From contig OX104130.1 in NCBI GenBank assembly GCA_944470555.2, forward strand, positions 61,509,160 to 61,573,159: 64,000 nucleotides of DNA, written 5' to 3'. Shown piece by piece: positions 35,291 to 46,810 of this stretch. The notes below the pieces were generated by a model. That model was given only the letters and a program-made list of their open reading frames with translations. It was not told the DNA's origin and searched no databases. The stretch is from Heterobilharzia americana (taxonomy: Eukaryota > Platyhelminthes > Trematoda > Strigeidida > Schistosomatidae). The translations under genes and the position numbers were made by a program. Position 1 is the first letter of the stretch. The number at the start of each line of letters is the position of its first letter.

Positions 35291-35478
35291 ACCATTTACG
35301 CAGGAGTTTAAATGTCGATAAAGACCAATCAATTCGATCTGATCAACGACGGGTAATTACAAACAATAACATAATATTTTCTTTGTTGATTTGTCATACT
35401 TTTTAAAGAAATTTTTCTTTCAGTTATTGAAGGGGAGATAATTTTCTCAAAATTTGCTCTTATTGTTCTATCCTTCAG

Positions 35479-35706
35479 CAACTATTATCGTCAGGATGCA
35501 ATCTTCCGTTCAGAAGAAGTCTTTGATATAATCCATTCCCTTATAGGATTAGAGAATGTACAATTCAAGTAAGAATATATGTATCTTATACAATTATTAT
35601 AATTCAAATATTATTATTATTATAGTTTAGATTTTAAAATGGAAATAATGAAGCTGGCTGATATTCCTCCAATCGACTTTTCACCTTTCCTTTCATTTCG
35701 ACAAAG
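35479..35706 (+). CDS. RUNDC3: RUNDC3-like gene, end of the RUN domain (two exons)
   Basis: Exons 35479-35568 and 35626-35706, intron 57 bp. They read NYYRQDAIFRSEEVFDIIHS, LIGLENVQF, then LDFKMEIMKLAD and PIDFSPFLSFRQ. Human RUNDC3A has RFYDSGAIMLRDEATILTG, MLIGLSAIDFSFCLKG and VIDYTPYLKFTQS. The acceptor at 35477-35478 (CTTCAG) is chosen over the upstream TTTCAG at 35422. Only the former keeps the phase left by the exon at 27925 and removes an insertion absent from the family. Exit phases 2 and 2. Confidence 0.9.
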
Positions 35707-35756
35707 GTATGTTGTGTTAAAAATCTGGATGACTTCAGCATTTATTCTTAAAAATA

Positions 35757-35788
35757 AGATTTTCAGCGAAGAGAACGAATTTATTCTC

Positions 35789-35860
<72 letters not shown>

Positions 35861-36757
35861 ATTTAAAGACTGTAATCCATGAGGAAGACTTAACTGAAAT
35901 AATAGGGGGTTGAAATAATAATAATAATGATGGTGGTGATAATTATAATGTTGCTAGTTGATGACGTAAAGGTCGAATGGTAACAAAAAGGGGTTACGTA
36001 AGACCTTCAAATCGTTTATAAGTGCATATAGATTAAAAAAGGTCAGGCTTCAGTTCATGGATAGCCAAGGCCTCTGCTGTTTTTAGAAGCTGAACATGGA
36101 GGAAACGTGACGTGTTGGGACGAATTCGATACATAACCTTGAAATCCTTGTTTGGGTAGACTGAATGGTTGGAATCGATTAAATGCTCAAGGATAGAACT
36201 TCTGATACATTTCCTGTGACCCCTATAAAAGCAGGCCGGAATATGTTCTCTTATATGTGGTGACAGCAGTCTCTGACTACGGTCGATGTACCTTGCTCCA
36301 TAGGAGCAGGTGAACTGGTAGATACACATGGATGTGGCCTGTCGAGTGATATTGTCTTTTATACAAACGGAGAACACTTTACGACCGGTAAAGACCAAAT
36401 GAAGTTTTGCTGAGAAAAAGGTCCTACTTATTAATCTTGAAAGACGATTTTTCAGGATATCTGGTGCTGCATCACCTTTGAAGTCCAGGTTCATGAACAA
36501 AGTCTTTTTTGAAATTGAGCTAGTGACTGGTTTCGCATGTCTTTCTTGCATACTCTTATCGATAAATCGGCTAAGATAGCCGTTTTTCGCAAGTGTCCGT
36601 CTTAGAAAGTCAAGTTCAAGTTGGACGCATTCCGTGCTACAGTTAAATTCAGTCGAATCTTCCTCACGGATTACAGTCTTTAAATATCATATATATACGA
36701 ATGTACCGCTTGAGAATAAATTCGTTGAAAAGAGTCTTCCTCGCTGAATATCTCGTT
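35757..36757 (-). mobile_element. Penelope-like element fragment with GIY-YIG endonuclease
   Basis: The minus-strand ORF at 36551-36033 reads LDFKGDAAPDILKNRLSRLI (end of RT), then the GIY-YIG part YQFTCSYGARYIDRSQRLLS, PHIREH, SSILEHLIDSNHSVY and EALAIHELKPDLF. The motif is YIDRSQR where YIGRSQR is expected (G to D). Inverted arms flank it: left 35757-35890 (GCGAAGAGAACGAATTTATTC, GATATTTAAAGACTGTAATCC) and right about 36660-36757, the reverse complement of that. It lies antisense in the RUNDC3-like intron. Confidence 0.88.
35792..35857. repeat. (TA)n microsatellite inside a Penelope arm
   Basis: About 33 TA units. The opposite arm has only a short TATATATA at the same place, so the run expanded in this arm. 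Confidence 0.95.
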
Positions 36758-36871
36758 TTTGATGTCACAATGGGAATAATGAACGTAATTTATTCTTAAG
36801 TTATGTTGTGAGTACCTTATCTTCTTTGTTTTATTTGTTTACTTCCGAAATTAATAAATAAATAAATTTAG

Positions 36872-37004
36872 TTTAGAAACACAACTTGGTGCAATCTGTG
36901 AATGTCAAAATAATGAGCATATTACTGATGATAGAAACAAATGTGTTTGGCGTCGGGGATTTGAGAAGTTAAAACAAAATCAATCGTATTCTATTGAACA
37001 ACAG
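36872..37004 (+). CDS. RUNDC3: RUNDC3-like gene, linker and coiled-coil start
   Basis: Acceptor AATTTAG; phase 2 entry gives S then LETQLGAICECQNNEHITDD and KCVWRRGFEKLKQNQS, ending IEQQ at donor GTTAGATG in phase 0. In human RUNDC3A an acidic linker and then WYSKWHKMEQKFRIVYAQK come at this point. The choice of TTTAG rather than the next AG, 5 bp later, avoids a stop. The next exon is 11.5 kb away at 48511, also phase 0. Confidence 0.85.
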
Positions 37005-37505
37005 GTTAGATGAATTACTTTACTTTAAATATTCTATTTTAATGTTAGAATGTAACATATTTGATTTATAATTGTTTAAATTAAAGTGGTACTTCAATGT
37101 TAAATCACTTCATAAAGAAGTCTCATAATTCCTCTATCTTAAAATATTACTTATTTTATGGATAACAGAACTGTCACTTCTATGGTAGTATACAAGATTT
37201 AGTGTTATCTCTCTTCTAGGGATGTCTCCTTTCCTGTGATCCATGAACTTATAGAAATTGATCGTGAATCTGTTCAATAAGTGGTCTGAAAGTTCTGCCG
37301 AAGATGTGCAGATATTTGATACCTTTCAACTATTTGTACCATAGAAGATGGTATCCAAAAGATGAACTGGATCGGATCGCTGCTGACGTTACTATCCACA
37401 TGAGAGCACAATAAATGTCCCTTTAGTGCTGATCATCTGTGATGTTCTCTAAACTGCTTGATCTGAAGTTTGTTATCTTGTCTTTATATTTTTAAATCCT
37501 TACCA
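37005..37505. other. Intron sequence, nothing recognised
   Basis: Start of the 11.5 kb intron; no repeat recognised. Confidence 0.5.
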
Positions 37506-38610
37506 CTAGACCAGAGGTCGACAGCGTCGACCGAGAAGTAATTTTGGAAACTGCTTCAACACTACGGAGTACCACAAACCCTTATCAACCTCATTCAACA
37601 GCTGTATGAGGATCCTACGTGCCAAATGATTCACAATGGAAAGCTCAGTGACGCCTTTGAAGTGAAATGAAGACAGGAGTAATACAAGGCTGCCGCTTAC
37701 CACCACCGACGATCTTCCAGATTGTGGTCGACTGGATCATGCAACAAACAACTGTGGGGGGCAAGAAGATGAGCATACGCTGGACCAATGAAAAGAGCCT
37801 AGAAGATTTGGATTTCGCCGACGATGAGTTATATGTAATGTCGGACAAGCTCGAAGATCTACAGGCAAAAACCAACAAGTTAGCAGAGGAAGCAGCGAAG
37901 GCGGCGCTTCAAGGGAATGTAGAGAAGACACAGTTGATGAAGATGCCCAACCAAAGACAAGCACCAATCACCATCAAGGGGAGAAATCTAAAGGAATTAG
38001 TCTCTTTCATCTACCTACCTAGGCAGCATCGTTCCAACTGCAGGCGGCACAGGGACAAATGAGGATGTCAAAGCCGGTATCGGAAAGACAGCAAGACGGG
38101 GTTTCATTAATCTGAAATCAGTGTGGAGATCCACTGCACTGCACTCAGCATAAAGTGTGAACAAGATCCGGATTTTCAACCCTAATGTCGGTCAAGTCAG
38201 TGCTTCTATGTGATGGTTGAGAAACTTGGCGCGTTACGAAAAGCATTTCCAACAAACTACAGACATACATCAACATCTGCCGCCTACGCTCACTTGATAC
38301 TGAAGATCACGCAGCCACAAAGAATAAGCAACAAGGAACTCTGGCTGGCAACGAACCAAACAAGAACCTATTGCCCAATAAATATGCAGAAGAAAGTGGA
38401 GATGAATCGGGCATACACTGAGAAGATGGTTTAACGACATGATGCACCAGACCTGGCTCTGGAGTGAAACCCAAAGGGGAAACGACAAGTTGAGGGTCCG
38501 AGAGTGACATTAAGATCATGTGAGGAAGAAACAGAAGTTTGTGGGCAGTCGTGGAGCAAGGTTCAAAAGAGTGCAGAGAAGGGAGTGCAGGACTGAAATA
38601 ACCAATCAGA
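37506..38610 (+). mobile_element. RTE-like family B, RT and 3' part
   Basis: Plus strand: HYGVPQTLINLIQQLYED-like relic at 37560-37625, MKTGVIQGCRLPPPTIFQI, then LEDLDFADDELYVMSDKL (FADD at 37814-37825), MKMPNQRQAPITIKGRNLKE (37940-37995), and the C-terminal part to 38590. 5' truncated; in sense with the host gene. Confidence 0.88.
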
Positions 38611-39225
38611 CTCTTTTACTTCATGAAAATATGCCTTTGCAGCAGAAATAAAGATACCTTGTTGGTTATTTCAGTTTTTGGTAGGATATCCTTTACCAAT
38701 TTTTCAATTAGAACGTGCGAAACATACTACTGATTGGTAGTAATAGTTTCAGAGCACTCAAGCCGACCAACATTGCTAACTAACCGAATCTAGGTGATCT
38801 AAACACTAGATAGTCGTTTCACTAACTTCGCGACGAGCTTATCTTTGACTTAGCTGAAACATGAATTCGAATGCAGTCAAAAGTAAGTGACTGAAATGAC
38901 TCATGTATAAAGGAATTTATCAGCCTTAAAAAGAATAAGCATGAGAATTTGAGATTTCGAGTAGACTTGGATACATCATATTATATAACTATAGTATGAT
39001 TCCAGTAAGTTCGTCAACTATTCGCCCTTGAGTAATCTTCTACTCAACTTATACAGTGAACACTTAGTACTTTGATATACTGAAGTTAACTAACAAGAAT
39101 CTTTTTCAGATTAGCAGAGCTTCACGATAGTTCTAATGATACATTGTTTCCTATGGAGTCACTACAAAACTTAGTATTGGTTGACTGTCTCATTCAGTTC
39201 TATGACTCCTTAAGTTTAACAGAGA
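38611..39225. other. Intron sequence with one orphan ORF
   Basis: From 39112 to 39255 an open stretch reads LAELHDSSNDTLFPMESLQN and LVLVDCLIQFYDSLSLTEK. It has TTTTTCAG before it and GTATGATG after it. Its phase does not fit the RUNDC3 exons at 37004 and 48511, and its end lies in the Penelope arm. Not called as an exon. Confidence 0.35.
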
Positions 39226-41381
39226 AATCAGAAGACGAAGTTTATGTGAACAATGTATGATGTATTTGCGTAATACATTTCGAACAACCTGCTCGACAAC
39301 ACATTTACTTGTCAAGTCAATGTATATTAAACCGAAAAGTGGGGTGGGGTGGGGGGCAAATACAACAATTAACACAATAGGGGATTAAAATTAATTTAAT
39401 AATTCCCATTGTAACATCAAGAACAAGATATCCAGCAATTATTGACTTGTCCCTCATGCTTCCTTCTTAAGACATTTGTGAGTGGTGTTTCAGTTATATG
39501 AGTCTTGTTAAGCTCACCTTCGGGTTCGGTGAACTTAGTGGGATCAGAGGGAATTACGAAAAGTTTATCAATATACTCCTGACGATTTATTAGGACAACA
39601 CCTCCTCTCTTATCAGGACGGCTTATGATAATATCCCTGTTATCTTTGATTAATTTTAACTGTTGTATATGGTCCTTAGTCAATAAAGAGCTATTACTTA
39701 TTTTGGAGTTGGTAAATTGATGACAACAGTCAAGAACAGTGGACTTGAAATACTGAAATTCCTCCGGCGATGCAGGCGTAAGACCGACAGTCTGACTGAT
39801 TAAATTTTCAAATTGTACTTGGGTATGCAATCTGTTAACCTTGGATGCGCTTCTGCAAAACTTTGGGCCCAGCGATTGGGCTTGTATTTGAATTGTCGAA
39901 AGATGAACACAAGAATGATTAAATACATATTTTTCTAGAATATTCGGAAATTTACTTTCCATTTCAATTGGCTTCAAACCATCGAAGTGTTTAAGATAGG
40001 CCGACTGAGACTGATTTTCTATGACTGTAAAGACATACTCCTCGAACTGTTTGCGTTCATCAGTGGATAACTCATAAAGGGTATGGTTTCTCGAGGATAC
40101 ATTCCGCTTTAACTCAACAATACGACAGCTAATGACATCAATACGATTAAGTGCGTGACGCTTCAGTGTTTTAGAATCCGGTCGGATATGGTTTCTCCTA
40201 AGTGCTTTCCAGAACAGTTTCGAATATTCATTTCTATCAATACAAGTTTCGAGGAAAGTAATCTTAGATTTTACCAAAGCAAGTTTGACAGAATAGCGTA
40301 GAAACCTATTGAGGTCCTTCATCGTCATTAGGTTCTTGCATCTTTTCAATAATTTGATAATTCCCACTGTAACATCAAGAACAAGATATTCAGCAAAATT
40401 AAGGAAGATGAGAACAAACAGGAAGTAACATAGTTGATCCTAATCTTGGCAAGTGAACGAAGTTTACCAAACAAGGTAGATGTAGTGTAAGAACAAACTG
40501 TTTCTGTACCCATAAAGGTGGTTTCAGTTTGTTTGTGCATGCCTATCGCTTCCGCAAATCTCAGTATACGTCCCTGACTCTTTCTATATAACACTTTGAA
40601 GGCTGTCTGAACATAAATTTAGTGACCTGCTTCTATGATATGTTTGACTATAGATGAAGGCGGTCGTCTCCCATCAGTGTTTATTATGGTTTCACACTCC
40701 ATTTGTTTTTGAAGCCATTTAGGTACATATTCTCTCACCCTCAACTGCAAGGCTTGATTACTCCTCCCTATGCATGAGCGGCCACACACACACACACGGG
40801 TAAGTACAATGCGGTATGACGTAATCATTGATGCAGTGTTTAGGTTTTTGATGAGGCATGTGTTTTGTTTTTTCCACAATGACAAGATTAGCTGTGTAAT
40901 GTTTTACGAATGCCTGATGTCTAAGGACTAAGGACCATATACAACAGTTAAAATTAATCAAAGATAACAGGGATATTATCATAAGCCGTCCTGATAAGAG
41001 AGGAGGTGTTGTCCTAATAAATCGTCAGGAGTATATTGATAAACTTTTCGTAATTCCCTCTGATCCCACTAAGTTCACCGAACCCGAAGGTGAGCTTAAC
41101 AAGACTCATATAACTGAAACACCACTCACAAATGTCTTAAGAAGGAAGCATGAGGGACAAGTCAATAATTGCTGGATATCTTGTTCTTGATGTTACAATG
41201 GGAATTATTAAATTAATTTTAATCCCCTATTGTGTTAATTGTTGTATTTGCCCCCCACCCCACCCCACTTTTCGGTTTAATATACATTGACTTGACAAGT
41301 AAATGTGTTGTCGAGCAGGTTGTTCGAAATGTATTACGCAAATACATCATACATTGTTCACATAAACTTTGTCTTCTGATT
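39226..41381 (-). mobile_element. Penelope-like tandem remnant with inverted arms
   Basis: Arms 39226-39681 and 40926-41381 are 456 bp reverse complements with almost no differences and no length change. Between them on the minus strand comes first a GIY-YIG endonuclease end (VCVCGRSCIGRSNQALQLRV, SSIVKHIIEAGH; 40885-40619). Then comes the start of another copy: ORF 40367-39417, 316 codons, MGIIKLLKRCKNLMTMKDLN, ending with IIISRPDKRGGVVLINRQEY, the first RT motif. So the C-terminus of one copy abuts the N-terminus of the next, as in head-to-tail Penelope tandems. Confidence 0.9.
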
Positions 41382-41419
41382 ACGCTTTCGAAATTTATAA
41401 AAGGAACTAACTGTTTCAA

Positions 41420-41958
41420 TTCTGCACTCAGCATGTGTAACAAGATACAGATTTTCAACACCAATGTTAAGTCAGTGCTTCTATGTGATAGTTGAGAGAC
41501 TTGGAGCGTTACGAAAGGCATTTCCAACAAACTACAGACACTCATCAACAACTGCCTACGCTGGCTCGTTACTGAAGCTCAGATGGATTGCCAGAATAAT
41601 AAGAATAAGCAACAAGGAACTCACCCTGGCAACGAACCAATCAAGAAGCTATCGCTGAACAAATATGCAGTTGGAGGAAGTGGAGATGGATTGAATCGGG
41701 CATACACTGAGAAGGCCGAGTGGGGACATCACGCGTCAGGTAATGCCAGTCTCTCGAGTGGGACCCCCATGGGAAGCGACAAGTTGGGCGTTCGAGCAGA
41801 GAGTGACATGGAGGAGATGGTGTGAGGAAGAAATGAGAGGTTGTGGGCTGTCGTGGAGTCAGGTTGAAAAGATTTCAGAGAAGAGAGTGGAATGGAGACG
41901 TGCTACTGAAGCCGTATGTTCCACTAGGAACCCAAGGGACAAATAATAGATTATAATA
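41420..41958 (+). mobile_element. RTE-like family B, 3' fragment with target duplication
   Basis: Reads CNKIQIFNTNVKSVLLCDS and QMDCQNNKNKQQGTHPGNEP, ending ACCCAAGGGACAAATAATAG. An 11 bp perfect duplication AACTGTTTCAA lies at 41409-41419 and 41959-41969, so both ends of this 539 bp 5'-truncated insertion are fixed. It sits just beyond the Penelope arm. Confidence 0.93.
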
Positions 41959-41969
41959 AACTGTTTCAA

Positions 41970-42290
41970 ATCCCTAAGTTTACTAAGCCACTTAACAGTA
42001 TTGCTACAGAACATTTAAATCTTATACTTCAATGGACGTGGGTTTTGGAGGTGGTGGAGTCTGAGTGATACCACAGTGATACATTGCTGAAATACAATAT
42101 AACGAAAGTTACTAAGCAAGACTTATATACACCAGAGGTCACTTTTTTCAAAATAAGATTAACTAGTATGTGCTGGACTTGTTTACCGACTGATAACGGC
42201 TACATTGTCGTGTTGATGGGACTTGAATATCACAATGATCCAATGGGTTACACTGACTGGAACACTTGTTCTGTTACGTCCTACCATGCC
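41970..42290. other. Intron sequence, nothing recognised
   Basis: Leads into a family A leader fragment near 42290. Confidence 0.45.
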
Positions 42291-42600
42291 AAAAAAGTCT
42301 ACTGGATAGTGGTAAGACAAAAAGTAATAACTGTTATAATATAAATTTCTACTCTATTATGGGGATCCGAGGGCGCAGTTAAACGGAGTGTGATGGCAGT
42401 TGGGTGTTTCACGTGTATGGCCAGCAGTACTGTAGTTTTGCTGCCTTCTCTATTGGAAGGGGAGGTTTATAAAACGTTTGCCGTAAGAATAGCACACTTC
42501 TGCCTACTCTGAGGTATTCTTTGCTGGCTTTATCGATATTTCTTGTCCGCCCTTAGTACGATAAAATCTTAGTGCAAAAATTCACTGCACAGTTAAGTGT
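42291..42600 (+). mobile_element. RTE-like family A, 5' leader fragment
   Basis: CTACTGGATAGTGGTAAGAC, GAGGGCGCAGTTAAACGG, GGCCAGCAGTACTGTAG and ATAGCACACTTCTGCC run parallel to 51100-51320, in the same order. Noncoding leader. Confidence 0.65.
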
Positions 42601-42823
42601 GTAGTTTATTAGTGTTTGTTGGGCATACAGCTCTTTAGTCACAAATTTAAATCTATTTGAGGTGTTAGATTGAAGGACGGCGGGTAAAGTTTTATTCGGT
42701 ATTTCAATATCGATTCATGAGCGCGTATTGAAAGGCAGTCATCTTTTAGTGTGTCATGACTCACAATTCTATTTGGTCTCACCAATTTTGAATCGTGGTG
42801 TAGATCCACTACTCGAAGAATAA

Positions 42824-43060
42824 CCATTCGACCTTGAATATGCGGACGATATCATCTTACTGTGCGATAACACACAGGCTACTAAAATCGCGCTTAATCA
42901 GTTGGCGATTATTGTCCGTAAGTATGGTATGTACTTTTCACCATTGAAGTGCAAAGTTCTTTCACAAGATTGGCAGAAACCTGTGCCAGCGCTCATCCTC
43001 GGTGGTCGTGAGCCGTTGGAAGTAGTCGAAAAGTTGGTGTATCTGGGTGGGTTGTATGTG
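42824..43060 (+). mobile_element. RTE-like family A, RT palm fragment
   Basis: Reads LEYADDIILLCDNTQATKIA with YADD at 42839-42850, then RKYGMYFSPLKCKVLSQDWQ and EVVEKLVYLGG. Same block as the minus-strand copy at 8804-8640. Confidence 0.88.
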
Positions 43061-43490
43061 TACTGTTGGGTGTACGTTTTTCTCCTGTCCTCATTGATTG
43101 TGTACTCTAGAAATGATATCTTTTCTTAATGTTCACTCGTTTTTATCACTACAAAGTATGAAATATATTTCATCACCTTACATCCTATGTATTTGAGTCA
43201 AATAACTATCGTAAATATTTTGCTTTTTGTTTCCAAGTTTCATGTACAAGAAAAAATTTAAGTGATGGCAGTTTATTTTAGCTGTCTATCAAATTGAAGG
43301 TAAACGGGAGTAGTTTTGTCATATTTAATTTAAAGTTGAGTAACTATAGCTTCTAGCGAATTCAACATGTGACACATTTATTGCATACCATTCAATAAAA
43401 CCATATGATCTTTTTCATTTCATTACATTAATTATTCTTGTCAATAATGGTTAATTCGATTTGGGGGGTTTATGGGGGATTTATTTATTG
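43061..43490. other. Intron sequence, nothing recognised
   Basis: AT-rich, no repeat recognised. Confidence 0.5.
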
Positions 43491-43551
43491 ATTCCAAGTT
43501 GGTATTCACCATGGACTGACATCAGTTAAAGGAACATTGGAAATTTGTAAG

Positions 43552-43595
43552 CACTGGACAGCTGTTTCGTTTTAGTGTGGGACTCCTCAGCAGTG
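43552..43595 (-). ncRNA. Hammerhead ribozyme-like fold (type beta)
   Basis: Stem I CACTG/CAGTG, core CTGAGGA, GAAA and triplet GTC intact; stem III ACAG/CTGT. Stem II GTCC against AAAC has two mismatches, so activity is doubtful. Confidence 0.55.
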
Positions 43596-43780
43596 CGCAC
43601 CCATGACTCCGCACCCCCCTAGGCATCGGAATTCAATGGTCCATATTTCTCAACGATGACATTGGGTGAGGGCCGCGTTATGTCGTGAACTGGCAGAAGT
43701 TGGAAATAAGAACCCAGTGGCTCAATGATAACATGCTGGCCACGGGACCTGAAGGTTTGGGTTCGATGCCTGGGTGTACG

Positions 43781-43824
43781 CACTGCTGAAGAGTCCCATG
43801 GCAGGACGAAACAGCTATCCATTG
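43781..43824 (+). ncRNA. Hammerhead ribozyme-like fold (type beta)
   Basis: Core CTGAAGA (43786-43792), stem II GTCC-CATGGCA-GGAC fully paired, GAAA (43808-43811), ATC triplet ending at 43819. Stem I CACTG against CATTG has one mismatch. The best-preserved type beta core in the window. Confidence 0.65.
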
Positions 43825-43889
43825 CTCTCAGGTTTCCAATGTTTCCATAACTGATGTCAGTCCATGATGAATGCCAACTGGAAATAATG

Positions 43890-44640
43890 GTTAAATCTGA
43901 AAAGCAAACTTATTGAAATCTCAAGTTTAACATAGCTGTATAGGTTTGTAAACTAATGGCTTTCCGAGACCGTTAGTTCTCCAATATGAGGCTTGGAAAT
44001 ATGACGATGATAATAAAGATAAAGAGACAAAACCAACGTGGAACCTAGCGCATAAATGTATCGGTTCAAATTTCTAGACTACACAGCAGGACTCAAGGAA
44101 GAAGTGGATATAAATGGAGTAATATTAAGGTGTTTGGAAGGAGAAGGAATTTAAAAATGAAAGTTGTTAAAGATGTTCAAACTTTAGAAGACATCAAAGA
44201 ATGCATAAATCTGTGCCATTTTGACTGATTGCGAGCTATGCCATCAATGTTCTCCAACCATTGAGATTTAGTACCTCAAGGACTCCAACTAAGGAGTCTA
44301 TATGTCCCTACACGACTCGGACTATTAGTCCAAGACCTCATAAACTAACGCCACATCTTGATCTGGCTATCCTGAGGCTTCTTGCAATCTAATCCTAGTT
44401 TAGCTAACTTTTGACGTCGATGTAGGTGGTGAACGTTCACAAGCTCATTGAATGTTTTACCTTCCTTATCTACTACCCTCTGCCTAACCTCGACATTTCT
44501 CGCATTTGTGAAGAGTGCTACGAATACACTTGTTTTCAAAAACGCGTAATCTTTATATATAGTCTTTTCACAACAAACAAGTCTCACAACCGTACAGTAG
44601 GGTAAAGTGGATTGCCGATGATTATTAAGTAACAGTCATA
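43890..44640 (-). mobile_element. RTE-like family A, decayed C-terminal part
   Basis: The minus-strand ORF 44587-44345 reads RQRVVDKEGKTFNELVNVHH, where intact copies have a D-D-G-K-S-I-D-E-V-V-N-L-H type run before RWLGHVLRM. The rest is broken. Confidence 0.6.
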
Positions 44641-44674
44641 CAGCATAGCTTGTATGAGCTACTCTTAATACTAC

Positions 44675-45047
44675 TGTAGTGGGCGTTACTAATAAGAATG
44701 GATATAAGTAGTATATGTTGAGAGGGTGGCAGGAATCATAGGGAATTACCAACAATGGGTAAGGATTCTGCCAAGAGCAACTCAAGGGATAACACAGGCG
44801 TATTACAGTGGATGCTACTGATAAGAATGTATGAAGAGCAAATCAAGAGAGAAACAGAAGCCGAAACGAAGACATTTGCAAATGACTGGGTTAATACAAG
44901 GTGTAACATATGTAACGACTACCGTTCCAATTATCAATAATCAACATTCTTTCCGTCGTATCTGTCTTCTGTCTCTTCACTACTACTATCTCACGCATCC
45001 CGTCTTCCTATTGCCCTCAACTCAGATTAGAATGCTACGTTAGCAGC
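44675..45047 (+). repeat. LTR-like sequence, solo
   Basis: Starts TGTAGTGGGCGTTACTAATA and is nearly the same as 34298-34540 to about 44905, then goes on with sequence the palindrome lacks, to a possible end at GCTACGTTAGCA. No matching second copy or target duplication found. Probably a gypsy-like LTR; similarity to Boudicca is a guess. Confidence 0.65.
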
Positions 45048-45470
45048 TAAAGAACATAGTGTCAAGCTGACTATATATTTGTCCGGTAATATTATTGCCA
45101 TTCCTGTAGAAAAGGTTAAAATTAATGGATAGGTTGTATTTCGGTGTGTATTCTCTTTGTGGAAACTTTATTTTTATCGACGTATCAGTAATATCTCAAC
45201 CAATTCTATTTAGCTATTTCTTAGTCTGTAAGATTTAATATTGTCAAAGATGTGTACATTGTTTTTTTCTTTCTTCGCCTTGTGTATATTGAGCTTCAAG
45301 TAGTAACAGGTATAAATCAGTGCATGTAGTTGCGAACAGTAAGATACTATGATCATTAGGGTATGTATATTGTGCACATACAGTCATAGGTTACCTGTAC
45401 ATATCATGACATTTGAACAGAAGAGTAATACCGAGGTTTTTTCAGAAATGTCATACATTTAGTTCCCTTG
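45048..45470. other. Intron sequence, nothing recognised
   Basis: No repeat recognised. Confidence 0.5.
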
Positions 45471-45499
45471 ACAAATTTGAACAATGCAAGACAAAAAAC

Positions 45500-45557
45500 A
45501 TTTGCAGAAGTATAAAATGAGCTCACTTTATTTCACTACCTTTCATCAGCTACAAAT
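45500..45557 (-). ncRNA. Hammerhead-like fold in Penelope arm (left)
   Basis: Minus strand: ATTTG...CTGATGA (core at 45549-45543), short AAGGTAGT in place of a stable stem II, GAAA (45534-45531), long stem III TAAAGTGAG/CTCATTTTA, then TAC and CAAAT pairing with ATTTG. Confidence 0.5.
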
Positions 45558-46810
45558 AGCCTACAGTTGAAATGAAGTGTTAGTACTAACAATAACATAA
45601 CATACTGTAAATATGTAGAAATAAGTGGAGATTTGAAAATGAGGATTAACAGTAAGGTAGGTAGTGAGTGAAGCAAACAGAATTAACAGTAACAAATCTT
45701 GGTTAGAATCAATGGTTATTTATATCTGATGAGATAGAAAATTATGGAGCTGTAGAGTGGTGGTGGTGGGGGATAGATAACAAAAGAAAATTGGTGTAGA
45801 AGAAGGGACTGTTTAAGAGCTGATAGATTACGTAATTGCACGGAAAACCGGAAAATCGTTAAGTGATTAACAGCCAGTAAGTAATTACTGAAGAGATCAT
45901 ACACTGAAAAGAAAATGCAAGACTATATACACAAATGCAAAAATTGTATACGGCTACCGAGGTAAAGTAAGGTTAATTTCAGTCTCTTTCTGAGTATAAA
46001 GGTCAGGTTGAAAATATTTGATGACAACAGCTTCTGCAAACCGTAATAAACATGGTGTTGTTTGTTTGTTGATTATCCTGAAAGATTGAGAAACATCTAT
46101 TTCATGTCCTGTTTCCATCAGATGCCTGGTGATTGCGCTTTTAAAGACCTTGCTACCATTCAAACACAGATTTTTCGGAATAAGCTCTTAAAACCGAGTA
46201 GACGCCCTTCTTTCAGTTCGTCCTATGTACTTGCTTCTACATGCACAGGTGAATTGATATACGCAGTTGGAGGTGACGTGGGGTGGTTATTTGTCTACTT
46301 TCGACTGTGTTATTCAGCATAATGTATTCTAAAGTGAGATCAGTCTGTGAGCAAGGAAGCTCCTTTTCAGTGCAGCTTTTATTCTTCTATCTATTCTTTC
46401 AGATGTCTCATCACCTTTGAGTGCTAGGCGAAGGTAGACAGGCTTCTTTTCAACAGTTGAATGTTTGGTTTGGTTTGTTTCCATGCTTCATGATGAACTT
46501 CTTCGTATATCCATTCTGAATTCCTCTTCTTGTTTATCTTTTGAGGACACAGTTTTTATCGTAATGAATAGCGCCCTCACTAAACCACGCTTATAGCTGA
46601 CAGGACAGGGACTGTTGTAGTCAAGATACTGACCATCATTAAATATAAATTCCCATTGATTTTGACCAAGATTTGTTACTGTTAATTCTGTTTGCTTCAC
46701 TCACTACCTACCTTACTGTTAATCCTCATTTTCAAATCTCCATTTATTTCTACATATTTACAGTATGTTATGTTATTGTTAGTACTAACACTTCATTTCA
46801 ACTGTAAGCT

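Larger units (their letters stand above)
43495..43880. repeat. Type beta hammerhead repeats, opposed pair
   Basis: Outer ends are inverted (GTATTCACCATGGACTGACA at the left, its complement near 43858-43877 at the right). Each half has a hammerhead-like block, and the right half has a tRNA-like head at 43721-43770 (CCCAGTGGCTCAATGATAAC, GGTTCGATGCC). Confidence 0.8.

Noticed and set aside
35424..35478. Upstream extension of the RUNDC3 exon from TTTCAG at 35422
   Set aside because: Wrong phase for the exon ending at 27925 and adds a segment the family lacks.
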